A stretch of 64,000 bases of DNA from Janthinobacterium sp. SUN073 (GTDB taxonomy: Bacteria > Pseudomonadota > Gammaproteobacteria > Burkholderiales > Burkholderiaceae_D): positions 111,263 to 175,262 of the forward strand of contig NZ_JAPUBT010000014.1 of NCBI RefSeq assembly GCF_030397665.1. The letters run 5' to 3'. The position numbers and the translations under genes are program-made. Under the pieces are notes generated by a model, which saw only the letters and a program-made list of their open reading frames with translations, was not told where the DNA came from and searched no databases. Below, piece by piece: positions 47,284 through 54,781 of this stretch (positions are counted from its first letter, which is position 1; each line of letters begins with the position of its first letter).

Positions 47284-48198
47284 ATGAAAGTATTTCTGAC
47301 AGGCGCGGCAGGTTTCATCGGCAGTTCCATCGCGGCGGGCCTCGTGCGCGCCGGCCATCAGGTCACGGGCCTCGTGCGCAAGCCGGAACAGGTGGCCGAG
47401 CTGGCCACCATCGGCGTACAAGGCATCGTCGGCACGCTCAATGATCGCGAGCTGATCATCGAGCAGGCGCAGGCGGCGGACGCCGTCATCAATGCGGCCA
47501 GCAGCGACCACCGCGGCGCCGTCGAAGCCATCCTCGACGCGCTGGCCGGCAGCAACAAGCCTTTCCTCCACACCAGCGGCTCGTCCATCGTGGGCGACGC
47601 TTCGGGCGGCGAGGGCACGGAACAGATCTATTACGAAGACAAGCTGCCGACGCCCACGGCCGACAAGGCCGCCAGGGTCGCCATCGATGACCTTGTATTG
47701 GCCAGCGCAGCCCAGGGCGTACGCGCCAGCGTGCTGTGCAATACCCTGATCTACGGCCACGGCGCCTTGCCGCGCGACAGCGTGCAATTGCCCCGTTTGC
47801 TGAAACAGGCGCGCAAGAGCGGCATCGTGCGCCACGTGGGGCCGGGCCGCAATAGTTGGTCCAACGTGCATATCGACGACGTCGTCAGCCTGTATCTGCT
47901 GGCGCTGGAAAAGTCGCCGGCCGGCACGTTTTACTTTGTCGAGTCGGGCGAAGCGGCCTTCCGCGACATGACGGCCGCCATCGCCCAGGCACTGGACCTG
48001 GAACCCGCGCAGGACTGGCCGCTGGCCGAGGCCATCGCCGAATGGGGCTATGAGATGGCGTCGTACGGCCTCGGCTCCAACAGCCGCGTGCGCGGCGCAC
48101 GGGCGCGCACCCTGCTGGGATGGCAGCCGCAGGGGCCAGCCGTGCTGGAGTGGATCGGGAACGACATGCTCAAGCCGCCGCACGCCATCGCTGCTTGA
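47284..48198 (+). CDS. NAD(P)-dependent extended-SDR family oxidoreductase/epimerase
   Basis: A 304-aa extended short-chain dehydrogenase. The Rossmann motif TGAAGFIGSS is at residues 6-15. The middle has HTSGSSIVGD and VLCNTLIYGHG, but the usual YxxxK is not clear in that position. It resembles annotated NAD-dependent epimerase/dehydratase proteins of unknown substrate. GGGAGTAAAGC precedes the start. Confidence 0.88.
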   Translation: MKVFLTGAAGFIGSSIAAGLVRAGHQVTGLVRKPEQVAELATIGVQGIVGTLNDRELIIEQAQAADAVINAASSDHRGAVEAILDALAGSNKPFLHTSGSSIVGDASGGEGTEQIYYEDKLPTPTADKAARVAIDDLVLASAAQGVRASVLCNTLIYGHGALPRDSVQLPRLLKQARKSGIVRHVGPGRNSWSNVHIDDVVSLYLLALEKSPAGTFYFVESGEAAFRDMTAAIAQALDLEPAQDWPLAEAIAEWGYEMASYGLGSNSRVRGARARTLLGWQPQGPAVLEWIGNDMLKPPHAIAA

Positions 48199-48363
48199 TG
48201 CAGCTCAGCAAAACCGCATCTGTGTGCGCTAGCGAACGGTGCTGTTTGGCGATCGGGAGTATGATGGCTTTGCTTGGTTGAGACGCACTGCCGTGAAGTT
48301 GGCGGCATGTTCGATCTTCCAGCAGGTCAGCCGGTCGCCTCAAGGATCGGCACCAGATTTCCA

Positions 48364-48462
48364 CCGCCGGCGCGCTTGCGCCGTGCGGCTGTGCACTGCA
48401 ACTCCAGGTCGCGGTGTGGACTGCGAACCCTTTCAAGGCCGGCGTCAGCCGGTCTTTTTTTT
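48364..48462 (+). ncRNA. Candidate structured RNA with terminator in the 48199-48579 gap
   Basis: The 380-base gap between the SDR gene and the LiaI-like gene contains no convincing protein frame but has clear RNA structure. A hairpin CCGC-CGGCGC-gctt-GCGCCG-t-GCGG lies at 48364-48388, and a terminator CCGGC-gtca-GCCGG followed by TCTTTTTTTT lies at 48439-48462. Further upstream, CGATCTT...AAGGATCG can also pair. This could be an independent small RNA or a long structured 3' end of the SDR mRNA. The 5' end is unknown, and it does not match an RNA family I can name. Confidence 0.4.
48437..48462 (+). terminator. Intrinsic terminator in the 48.2-48.6 kb gap
   Basis: CCGGC (48439-48443) and GCCGG (48448-48452) with a GTCA loop, followed by a TCTTTTTTTT run. 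It ends either the SDR transcript or a small RNA and isolates the downstream operon. Confidence 0.85.
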
Positions 48463-48579
48463 GCCTGTCGTCCCTCCGCCGCGCCATTCACCGCCACCTG
48501 TCCGCCATTCGCCGAAACGCTGTTTTCCCATCACCGAAATTCGCGTATCTTGACAATCAACCAACTTCAAGGGGCGACC

Positions 48580-48963
48580 GTGAAACCTGAACCAGCCTAT
48601 TGCCGCCGTACCCAGCTCCTGTGGGGCGTGCTGCTGATCGCCATCGGCGCCGTCATCCTGCTGGACCGGCTCGACGTGATCTATCTCCATGATTACTATG
48701 CACTATGGCATTATTGGCCGCTGATACTGCTCGTCTTCGGTCTCAACAAGCTGCTCACGCCCGTGTCCGCCAAGCAGGTACTGAGCGGCCTGTGGCTGAT
48801 CTTTTTCGCCGCCTGGTGGTATGTATCGTATGAAGAACTGTGGAATTTGACCTTCTACAATAGCTGGCCAGCCTTGCTGATCGCCTGGGGCGTGGGCCTG
48901 GTGCTGGAACCGCTGTTGAACAAACATTTTATTGCCTACCGGGAGTCCGAGCATGAAAAATAG
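48580..48963 (+). CDS. LiaI/DUF5668-like membrane protein
   Basis: A 127-aa protein with about three to four membrane helices (QLLWGVLLIAIGAVILLDRL; WPLILLVFGLNKLL; LSGLWLIFFAAWWYVSYEEL). It matches the LiaI/LiaF-type transmembrane module in which a helical pair is followed by WP...G. The start is GTG 48580, preceded by AAGGGG. Its end overlaps the start of the next gene by 11 bases. It is the first gene of a four-gene set with a two-component system. Confidence 0.75.
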   Translation: MKPEPAYCRRTQLLWGVLLIAIGAVILLDRLDVIYLHDYYALWHYWPLILLVFGLNKLLTPVSAKQVLSGLWLIFFAAWWYVSYEELWNLTFYNSWPALLIAWGVGLVLEPLLNKHFIAYRESEHEK

Positions 48964-49768
48964 ACCGCCGCTGCACTCGCCATCGCAGATCGTGCTGGGC
49001 GTCATCGTCATCGGCCTGGGGCTGTTGTTCCTGCTCGATAACCTGGGCTTCATCAATGTGCGCTACACCTTCCGCTTCTGGCCCAGCATCCTCATCATTT
49101 TCGGCTTGCTGAGAATATCGCAAAGCCATACCCGTTCCGGCTACATTCTCGGCGGTGTGATGGTCTTGCTGGGCCTGAGCTGGACCCTGAAAGCCATGGG
49201 TTTGTTGTATATCAATTGGAGCATGCTGTGGCCGCTGCTCATCATTGCCGCCGGCGTGGCCGTGGTGTCGAAGTCACTGCCCGGCGCACAGCAGCGGCAG
49301 CGACGCCGGCATTTTGCCGCGCCGCCTGATGGTAGCGCCGCGCCTGACGCCTTCGGCCAAGCCAGGAATGGCGCCGTATCGCTCGACAAGGAACCCGCCG
49401 ATGCCACTGCAGCGCCTGGCGCCAGCGGCCAGGCGGACGACGACAGCATCATCGAAGTGACGGCCATCTTGGGCGGCTATGTGCGGCGCGTGTCGTCGCA
49501 GCGCTTCAAGGGTGGCGATATCAATGTCATCATGGCGGGCTGCGAAATCGACTTGCGCCAGGCGTCGATCGAAGGCGAAGCCGTGCTCAACGTGTTCGCC
49601 CTGTGCGGCGGCGTCACCATCAAGATTCCGCCCGACTGGAGCGTTGTGCTGCAGGGCACGCCCATCCTCGGCGGCTTCGAAGAAAAGACCATCGTGCCGC
49701 CGAACCAGAACAAGCGTCTGTACGTGACGGGCTACGCCATCATGGGCGGCCTGGAAATCCGCAACTAG
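48953..49768 (+). CDS. LiaF-like membrane protein with C-terminal beta-domain
   Basis: A 271-aa protein. The N-terminal half carries about four membrane helices of the same type as its neighbour (IVLGVIVIGLGLLFLLDNLG; WPSILIIFGLL). A polar linker (about 110-160) then leads to a C-terminal beta-rich domain with VTAILGGYVRRVSSQRFKGG and a second ILGG repeat (GTPILGGFEEKTIV), typical of LiaF-related/DUF1707-associated domains. In Firmicutes LiaF restrains a cell-envelope stress kinase. ATG 48953 (MKNRPPLHSP) is the start. Confidence 0.8.
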   Translation: MKNRPPLHSPSQIVLGVIVIGLGLLFLLDNLGFINVRYTFRFWPSILIIFGLLRISQSHTRSGYILGGVMVLLGLSWTLKAMGLLYINWSMLWPLLIIAAGVAVVSKSLPGAQQRQRRRHFAAPPDGSAAPDAFGQARNGAVSLDKEPADATAAPGASGQADDDSIIEVTAILGGYVRRVSSQRFKGGDINVIMAGCEIDLRQASIEGEAVLNVFALCGGVTIKIPPDWSVVLQGTPILGGFEEKTIVPPNQNKRLYVTGYAIMGGLEIRN

Positions 49769-49774
49769 GCGCGC

Positions 49775-50851
49775 ATGTCCGGACCCTTGTCGAAGCGGCG
49801 CGGTGCCGTGGTGGTGGTGCTGGTGTGCATCGCACTGGGCCTGGCCCTGGCCTTTGTCCTGGCCAGGGTGGCGCACGCGCCCTGGCTCAATGCGACCCTG
49901 CTGGTGGTGCCGGCCACGCTCGTGTATGCGATCGGTTCGGGCTTTTCCGCGTTTTACCTGTGCCGCGCCTACCCCTTGCACGCCCGCCATCCGCTCGCCA
50001 TCGCCAGCGTGATGGGCGTGGCGGCCTTGTTCGCGGGCTTGCTGTGGGCCACCCTGCTGCAATTTTTGAACAGCGTCAGCCTGTTGCCGGACGTGCGCTG
50101 GCTGGGCGTGGACCTGACGCAGTCGATGCTGGCCCTGTTCTTCGGCCTGGGGGCGCTGCTGTATTGCCTGGCCGCCGCCGTGCATTATCTGTTGCTGGAA
50201 TTCGTGCGCGCCAGGATGGCCGAACAGCGGGGGCTGGAAGCGCAATTGATGGCGCAGGAAGCGCAATTGCGCATGCTGCGCACGCAGATCGATCCGCATT
50301 TCCTGTTCAATAGCTTGAACTCCATCAGCGCCCTGACGTCCATCAATGCGGCGGGGGCGCGCCAGATGACGGTGCAATTGGCCAGTTTCTTTCGCCAGAG
50401 CCTGAGCCTGGAAGCGCACAAGCACATTACCGTGGAACAGGAACTGGTGCTGATCCGCCACTTTCTCGCCATCGAACAAGTGCGTTTCGGCGAACGCCTG
50501 CAAGTGGTGGAAAGCGTCGATGCCGGCGCGCTGGCATGTCTGCTGCCGCCCATGCTGATACAGCCGCTGGTGGAAAATGCCGTCAAGCATGGTATCTGCG
50601 GCTTGACGGAGGGTGGCCTGATCGCCATCGAGGCCAGGCGCGTGGGCAGCCTGCTGCAGATCGCCGTGCGCAACCCGGTGGATGCGGATCAAGGGCCAGA
50701 GCGCGGCAATGGCGTGGGGCTGGAGAATGTGCGCCAGCGCCTGGCCGGTGCGTATGGCCACGAGGCCAGCGTGCACTGGGGCCTGCGCGACGGCCATTTC
50801 GAGGTGATGATTTCCATGCCGGCGCAGACCGGCGACACGGAGGAAGCATGA
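49775..50851 (+). CDS. LytS/YehU-type sensor histidine kinase
   Basis: A 358-aa kinase. About four membrane helices (residues 8-135) are followed by the His_kinase domain with H175 in QIDPHFLFNSLNSISAL, and the ATPase domain with LIQPLVENAVKHGI and RGNGVGLENVRQRL. It starts seven bases after the LiaF-like gene and its stop overlaps the regulator start (ATGA). Confidence 0.93.
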   Translation: MSGPLSKRRGAVVVVLVCIALGLALAFVLARVAHAPWLNATLLVVPATLVYAIGSGFSAFYLCRAYPLHARHPLAIASVMGVAALFAGLLWATLLQFLNSVSLLPDVRWLGVDLTQSMLALFFGLGALLYCLAAAVHYLLLEFVRARMAEQRGLEAQLMAQEAQLRMLRTQIDPHFLFNSLNSISALTSINAAGARQMTVQLASFFRQSLSLEAHKHITVEQELVLIRHFLAIEQVRFGERLQVVESVDAGALACLLPPMLIQPLVENAVKHGICGLTEGGLIAIEARRVGSLLQIAVRNPVDADQGPERGNGVGLENVRQRLAGAYGHEASVHWGLRDGHFEVMISMPAQTGDTEEA

Positions 50852-51591
50852 TGCAGGCAAGAATGCGGGTGGCCATCGTCGACGACGAACAGCTGGCGCG
50901 CGGCGTGTTGCGCGAATACCTGGCGCGCCATGACGATATCGACATCGTCGCCGAGTGCGCCAACGGCTTCGAAGCCGTCAAGGCCATCGCGGAACTGGAG
51001 CCGGAACTGGTGTTTCTCGACATCCAGATGCCGCGCCTGGACGGCTTTGAAGTGGCCGAGCTGATCGGGGCGAAGACAAAGCTGATCTTTGTCACAGCCT
51101 ACGACCAGTACGCCCTGAAGGCGTTCGAATGCCATGCCCTGGACTATCTGTTGAAACCATTCAGCGAGCAGCGTTTCGACCAGGCGCTGGCCCATGCGCG
51201 CGCCAACCGCGGCACGCCCGAAACTGTGCTGACGGTGGCGCGCGAGGCGGCCACGCGCGCCGCACCGCTGGACCGCGTGCTGATACGCGATGGCGCCAAG
51301 GTCCACGTGATCGCCAGCGCGCGCATCGACTATATCGAGGCGCAGGACGATTACATCAGCATCTGTTCCGAGGGCAAGTCCTACCTGAAGAGCCAGAGAC
51401 TATCGGAGCTGGAAACCCAGCTCGACCCCGCCAAGTTCCTGCGCGTGCACAGGTCGTATTTGCTCAATATCGACGGCATCCGCCGCATCGAGGCGGCCAC
51501 CAAAGACAGCCACGTGGCCATCTTGCGCGACGATACGCGGATCCCCGTGAGCAAGGCGGGGTATCAGAAACTCAGATTACTGGTGGGCTAG
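50848..51591 (+). CDS. LytTR-type response regulator
   Basis: A 247-aa regulator. The receiver has phosphoacceptor D58 (LVFLDIQMPRLDGFE), with KPFSEQRFDQAL at its end. The LytTR DNA-binding domain follows, with IDYIEAQDDYISICSEGKSY and FLRVHRSYLLNI. The start is at ATG 50848, overlapping the kinase stop. It probably controls the upstream LiaI/LiaF-like genes and others. Confidence 0.95.
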   Translation: MMQARMRVAIVDDEQLARGVLREYLARHDDIDIVAECANGFEAVKAIAELEPELVFLDIQMPRLDGFEVAELIGAKTKLIFVTAYDQYALKAFECHALDYLLKPFSEQRFDQALAHARANRGTPETVLTVAREAATRAAPLDRVLIRDGAKVHVIASARIDYIEAQDDYISICSEGKSYLKSQRLSELETQLDPAKFLRVHRSYLLNIDGIRRIEAATKDSHVAILRDDTRIPVSKAGYQKLRLLVG

Positions 51592-51602
51592 CATTTTCTG
51601 TG

Positions 51603-51636
51603 GCGTAGATGAATAATCATCTACGCATGATATCAT
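51603..51636 (+). promoter_or_regulatory. Operator palindromes of the toxin-antitoxin module
   Basis: GCGTAGATGA-ATAA-TCATCTACGC (51603-51626) is a perfect inverted repeat with 10-base arms. A second, shorter palindrome ATGATATCAT follows directly (51627-51636), just ahead of the AGGAGG ribosome site. Autorepression by the antitoxin is the expected role. Confidence 0.82.
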
Positions 51637-51648
51637 CAGGAGGTGATA

Positions 51649-52050
51649 GTGAATGCGCTGCAGACTTGGCCGGTCACGTTTCACGATGACTTCGATGCGG
51701 AATTCGATGCTCTGCCGATAGATGTCCAGGATGAATTGCTGGCGAGTGCCGATGCGCTGTCGAAGCTGGGTCCGGCTGCCGGGCGTCCTCATGTTGGGAC
51801 GTTGAAGAATCCTAAACACCCGAACATGAAAGAGTTGCGTTTCAAGGCCAATAACGGGGCAGAGGTGTGGCGCGCGGTCTTTGCTTTCGATACCCGGCGA
51901 GAGGCGATCATTCTGGTTGCGGCAGCCAAGCAGGGTGTCGACGAGGACAAGTTTTACAGGGATTTGTTGTTCAAGGCAAATACGCGCTACGAGCAACACC
52001 TCAAAAACCTGACCACAGCGAAAGCAAGGCAGGGCAAAGGCAGGAGATGA
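51649..52050 (+). CDS. HigB/Gp49-family toxin (RelE superfamily)
   Basis: Toxin of a type II toxin-antitoxin module, predicted to be a ribosome-dependent mRNA interferase. The 133-aa protein has the PF05973-like pattern: VTFHDDFDAEFDALP, MKELRFKANNGAEVWRAVFAF and the late AAKQGVDEDKFYRDLL. The start is GTG 51649, five bases after AGGAGG; the GTG at 51643 would overlap that site. The toxin-first gene order is typical of HigBA. Confidence 0.88.
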   Translation: MNALQTWPVTFHDDFDAEFDALPIDVQDELLASADALSKLGPAAGRPHVGTLKNPKHPNMKELRFKANNGAEVWRAVFAFDTRREAIILVAAAKQGVDEDKFYRDLLFKANTRYEQHLKNLTTAKARQGKGRR

Positions 52051-52071
52051 TTTTAGGAACAGGAGTTTGCC

Positions 52072-52500
52072 ATGGGAAGAAATCTGAATGACGTGATCCA
52101 CAGTTTGCCGGCCGAGCGTCAGGCAAAAATTGCGGCTCTGTCCCAGGAAAAAATGCAGGAAATGATAGCGCATGCTGCCACGCTGACGGATTTCCGCAAG
52201 GCTGTGGGCAAGACCCAGGCGGAGGTTGCGAGGGAACTCGGGATTCAACAGCATGCCGTTTCCCAACTGGAAAAGCGTACCGATACCTATGTCTCGACCT
52301 TGCGCCGTTTCCTGCAATCGCTGGGTATGACATTGGAATTGTCAGTCGTTGCGCAAAACGGCGTTCGTATCGAGCTTCAGAATTTTCTGCGTAGCCAAGA
52401 AGTTGATGCCGATGTCCATGACAGTGCACTTGCTGCGCCTGCGACGCCCCCAGGAAAGCGGAAGGCCGGTGTGCCGCGCAAGCGGGCTGGCAACATCTGA
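52072..52500 (+). CDS. HigA-like XRE-family antitoxin
   Basis: A 142-aa helix-turn-helix antitoxin. The HTH (FRKAVGKTQAEVARELGI, then QQHAVSQLEKRTDTYVSTLR) spans about residues 41-80. A C-terminal tail rich in Pro and Lys (TPPGKRKAGVPRKRAG) follows. It starts 21 bases after the toxin gene. It should neutralise the toxin and bind the palindrome upstream. Confidence 0.9.
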   Translation: MGRNLNDVIHSLPAERQAKIAALSQEKMQEMIAHAATLTDFRKAVGKTQAEVARELGIQQHAVSQLEKRTDTYVSTLRRFLQSLGMTLELSVVAQNGVRIELQNFLRSQEVDADVHDSALAAPATPPGKRKAGVPRKRAGNI

Positions 52501-52516
52501 AGAGATTAACCGCGTG

Positions 52517-54781
52517 CTATCCGCCAGCCAGCTGCACATCCCACCACGTGGGCAAGAGCTGGCGGATTTCCGGCCGTGAAAAACGGTCGTCGATCAGATA
52601 CACGACACCCTTGTCCGACTGCGTGCGGATGACCCTGCCGGCCGCCTGCACCACTTTTTGCATGCCCGGATATAAATAGGTGTAATCGTAGCCGGAACCG
52701 AAGAGCTCGCCCATGCGCTGGCGGATCTGCTCGTTGACGGGATTGATCTGCGGCAAACCCAGGGTGGCGATGAAGGCGCCGATCAGGCGCGCGCCCGGCA
52801 GGTCGATGCCTTCGCCAAAGGCGCCGCCCAGCACGGCGAAGCCGATGCCGCGCGTGTCCAGGCCGAAACGGCCCAGGAATTGCGCGCGGGCAGCATCGTC
52901 CATGCGGCGCGGCTGCTGCCAGAGGGGCACGTCAGGGTAGTGCTGGGCGAACAGCGTGGCCGTCTTTTCCATGTAGTCAAAGCTGCTGAAGAAGGCCAGG
53001 TAATTGCCCGGCGTTTCCGCGTATTGCTTCGCCATCAGCTGGGCGATGGGCAGCAGCGAGGCGGCGCGGTGCTGGTAGCGCGTGGAAATCGTGTCGGCCA
53101 CGCGCACGGACAATTGCTCCGCCTGGAACGGCGATTCCACGTCGACCCAGGCTGTGTCGGCCGGCATGCCCAGGGTATCGCTGTAGTAATTCCACGGGCT
53201 CAGGGTGGCGGAAAACAGGGCCGTGCTGTGGCTGGCCGCGAAGCGTTCCTTGAGAAACGGCGCCGGGACGATGTTGCGGATGCAGACGGTGGAACCCGTG
53301 TCAGTCTTGCTGACGTCGAACAGCGAATGCGCGCCAAAGCTCTCCGCCAGGCGGTTGATCAGCAGCACGTCGAAGTAGAAGCGCTGCAAGTCTTCATCCA
53401 GCGCAGTAGCATGCTCGGCCGCGTAATCGCCGATGGCCGTGGCCACGCCTTGCAGGGCGGCAAAGAATTTGTCGGGCAAGGCGGGATGCACGTGATAGTC
53501 GCCATCCTGTTCCTTGAGCAAGGCCGTCCACTGGCGCGCGAGGCGGTCCAGCGGCTTTTTCAGCGCCTCGGGCGCGAACTTGCGCAGCATTTTCAGATTG
53601 ATCTGCGCCAGTTCGGCCGAATACATGCTGCGCGCGCGCGACACCATATTGTGCGCTTCGTCGACCAGCACGTTGACTTTCCAGTCGTGGGCCAGGGTCA
53701 TGCCGTACAGCATGGCGCTGAGGTCGAAATAATAATTGTAGTCGCCGATGACGACGTCGCTCCAGCGCGTCAGCTCCATGCCCAGGTAGTACGGGCACAC
53801 GCTTTGCTGCAAGGCGATGGCGCGCACGGCTTCCTTGTCCAGGATCAAGCCGCTGGCCAGCGCCACCTCGCGCGCCAGCGGCAAGCGGTCGTAAAAACCC
53901 TTGGCCAGCGGGCACGATTCGCCATGGCAGGCTTTGTCTGGATGCTCGCAGGCGCTGGCCTTGGCGCTCAGTTCCAGCACGCGCAGGGGCAGCAGCGGGG
54001 CGCTGTCCTTGAGGATGGCGCAGGCGTCGAGCGCCATTTGCCGGCCCGGCACCTTGGCGGCGAGGAAAAACAGTTTATCCAGGCCATGCGCGGCCGTTGC
54101 TTTCAACATGGGAAACAGGCTGCCCACCGTCTTGCCGATGCCCGTGGGCGCCTGCGCCAGCAAGCCGCAGCCACGGCTGCTGGCCTTGTACATGGCTTCT
54201 GCCAGCTGGCGCTGTCCCGGGCGAAAATCTGCATGGGGAAAGGCCATGCATGTGAGCTGCGCATCGCGGCTGGCGCGGTGCGCCATTTCCTGCTCGGCCC
54301 AGTCGAGGAAGAGCGCGCAATGCTGCTCGAAGAACAGATGCAGCGCCTCGGCCGTGCATTCCTCGTGCATGACGGTTTCCTTCTGGCTGGCGATGTCGAA
54401 GTACACGAGCGCCACGCGCAGCATGGGCAGGTTTAGTTGCTGGCACAGCAAATGGCCATAGATGCGCGCCTGCGCCCAGTGCAGCTGGCGGTGGTTGGCG
54501 GGCATGGAGGCGAGGTCGCCGCGGTAGGTCTTGATTTCTTCCAGCTGGCGGCGTGCCGGGTCGTAGCCATCGGCGCGGCCGCGCACGTGCAGGGGGCCGA
54601 AGTCGCCGGACAGGCTGATTTCGCGCTGGTAATCGTCATCGCGCCGGCCCGTGACGGTGGCGTGGCCGGCCATGCCTTCCTGCGCCGTGGGGGACGGTGT
54701 GAAACGCAAGTCCAGGTCGCCCACCTTGGCCGTGAATTCGCACAGGGCGCGCACGGCGATCGTGTACCTGCTGGCGCTCAT
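52517..54781 (-). CDS. XPD/DinG-like Fe-S helicase fused to a RecB-like nuclease domain
   Basis: A 754-aa protein. The N-terminal about 170 residues carry a PD-(D/E)XK nuclease core: D71, E82-I-K84 (LEEIKTYRG) and the QxxxY motif Q104/Y108 (QARIYG). The helicase part has Walker A APTGIGKT (K217), four cysteines at 278, 285, 290 and 329 placed like the Fe-S ligands of XPD/DinG, and a DEAH box (374-377, VLVDEAHNMV). Late motifs include GAFGEGIDLPG and QAAGRVIRTQSD. ATG 54781 overlaps the stop of the FAN1-like gene (ATGA), so the two are coupled and likely act in one repair pathway. Confidence 0.9.
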   Translation of the reverse strand: MSASRYTIAVRALCEFTAKVGDLDLRFTPSPTAQEGMAGHATVTGRRDDDYQREISLSGDFGPLHVRGRADGYDPARRQLEEIKTYRGDLASMPANHRQLHWAQARIYGHLLCQQLNLPMLRVALVYFDIASQKETVMHEECTAEALHLFFEQHCALFLDWAEQEMAHRASRDAQLTCMAFPHADFRPGQRQLAEAMYKASSRGCGLLAQAPTGIGKTVGSLFPMLKATAAHGLDKLFFLAAKVPGRQMALDACAILKDSAPLLPLRVLELSAKASACEHPDKACHGESCPLAKGFYDRLPLAREVALASGLILDKEAVRAIALQQSVCPYYLGMELTRWSDVVIGDYNYYFDLSAMLYGMTLAHDWKVNVLVDEAHNMVSRARSMYSAELAQINLKMLRKFAPEALKKPLDRLARQWTALLKEQDGDYHVHPALPDKFFAALQGVATAIGDYAAEHATALDEDLQRFYFDVLLINRLAESFGAHSLFDVSKTDTGSTVCIRNIVPAPFLKERFAASHSTALFSATLSPWNYYSDTLGMPADTAWVDVESPFQAEQLSVRVADTISTRYQHRAASLLPIAQLMAKQYAETPGNYLAFFSSFDYMEKTATLFAQHYPDVPLWQQPRRMDDAARAQFLGRFGLDTRGIGFAVLGGAFGEGIDLPGARLIGAFIATLGLPQINPVNEQIRQRMGELFGSGYDYTYLYPGMQKVVQAAGRVIRTQSDKGVVYLIDDRFSRPEIRQLLPTWWDVQLAGG

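Noticed and set aside
48274..48579. Extending the LiaI-like gene upstream to 48274
   Set aside because: The added residues are Arg/Pro/Ser-rich, cross a strong terminator and have no ribosome site; GTG 48580 has one.
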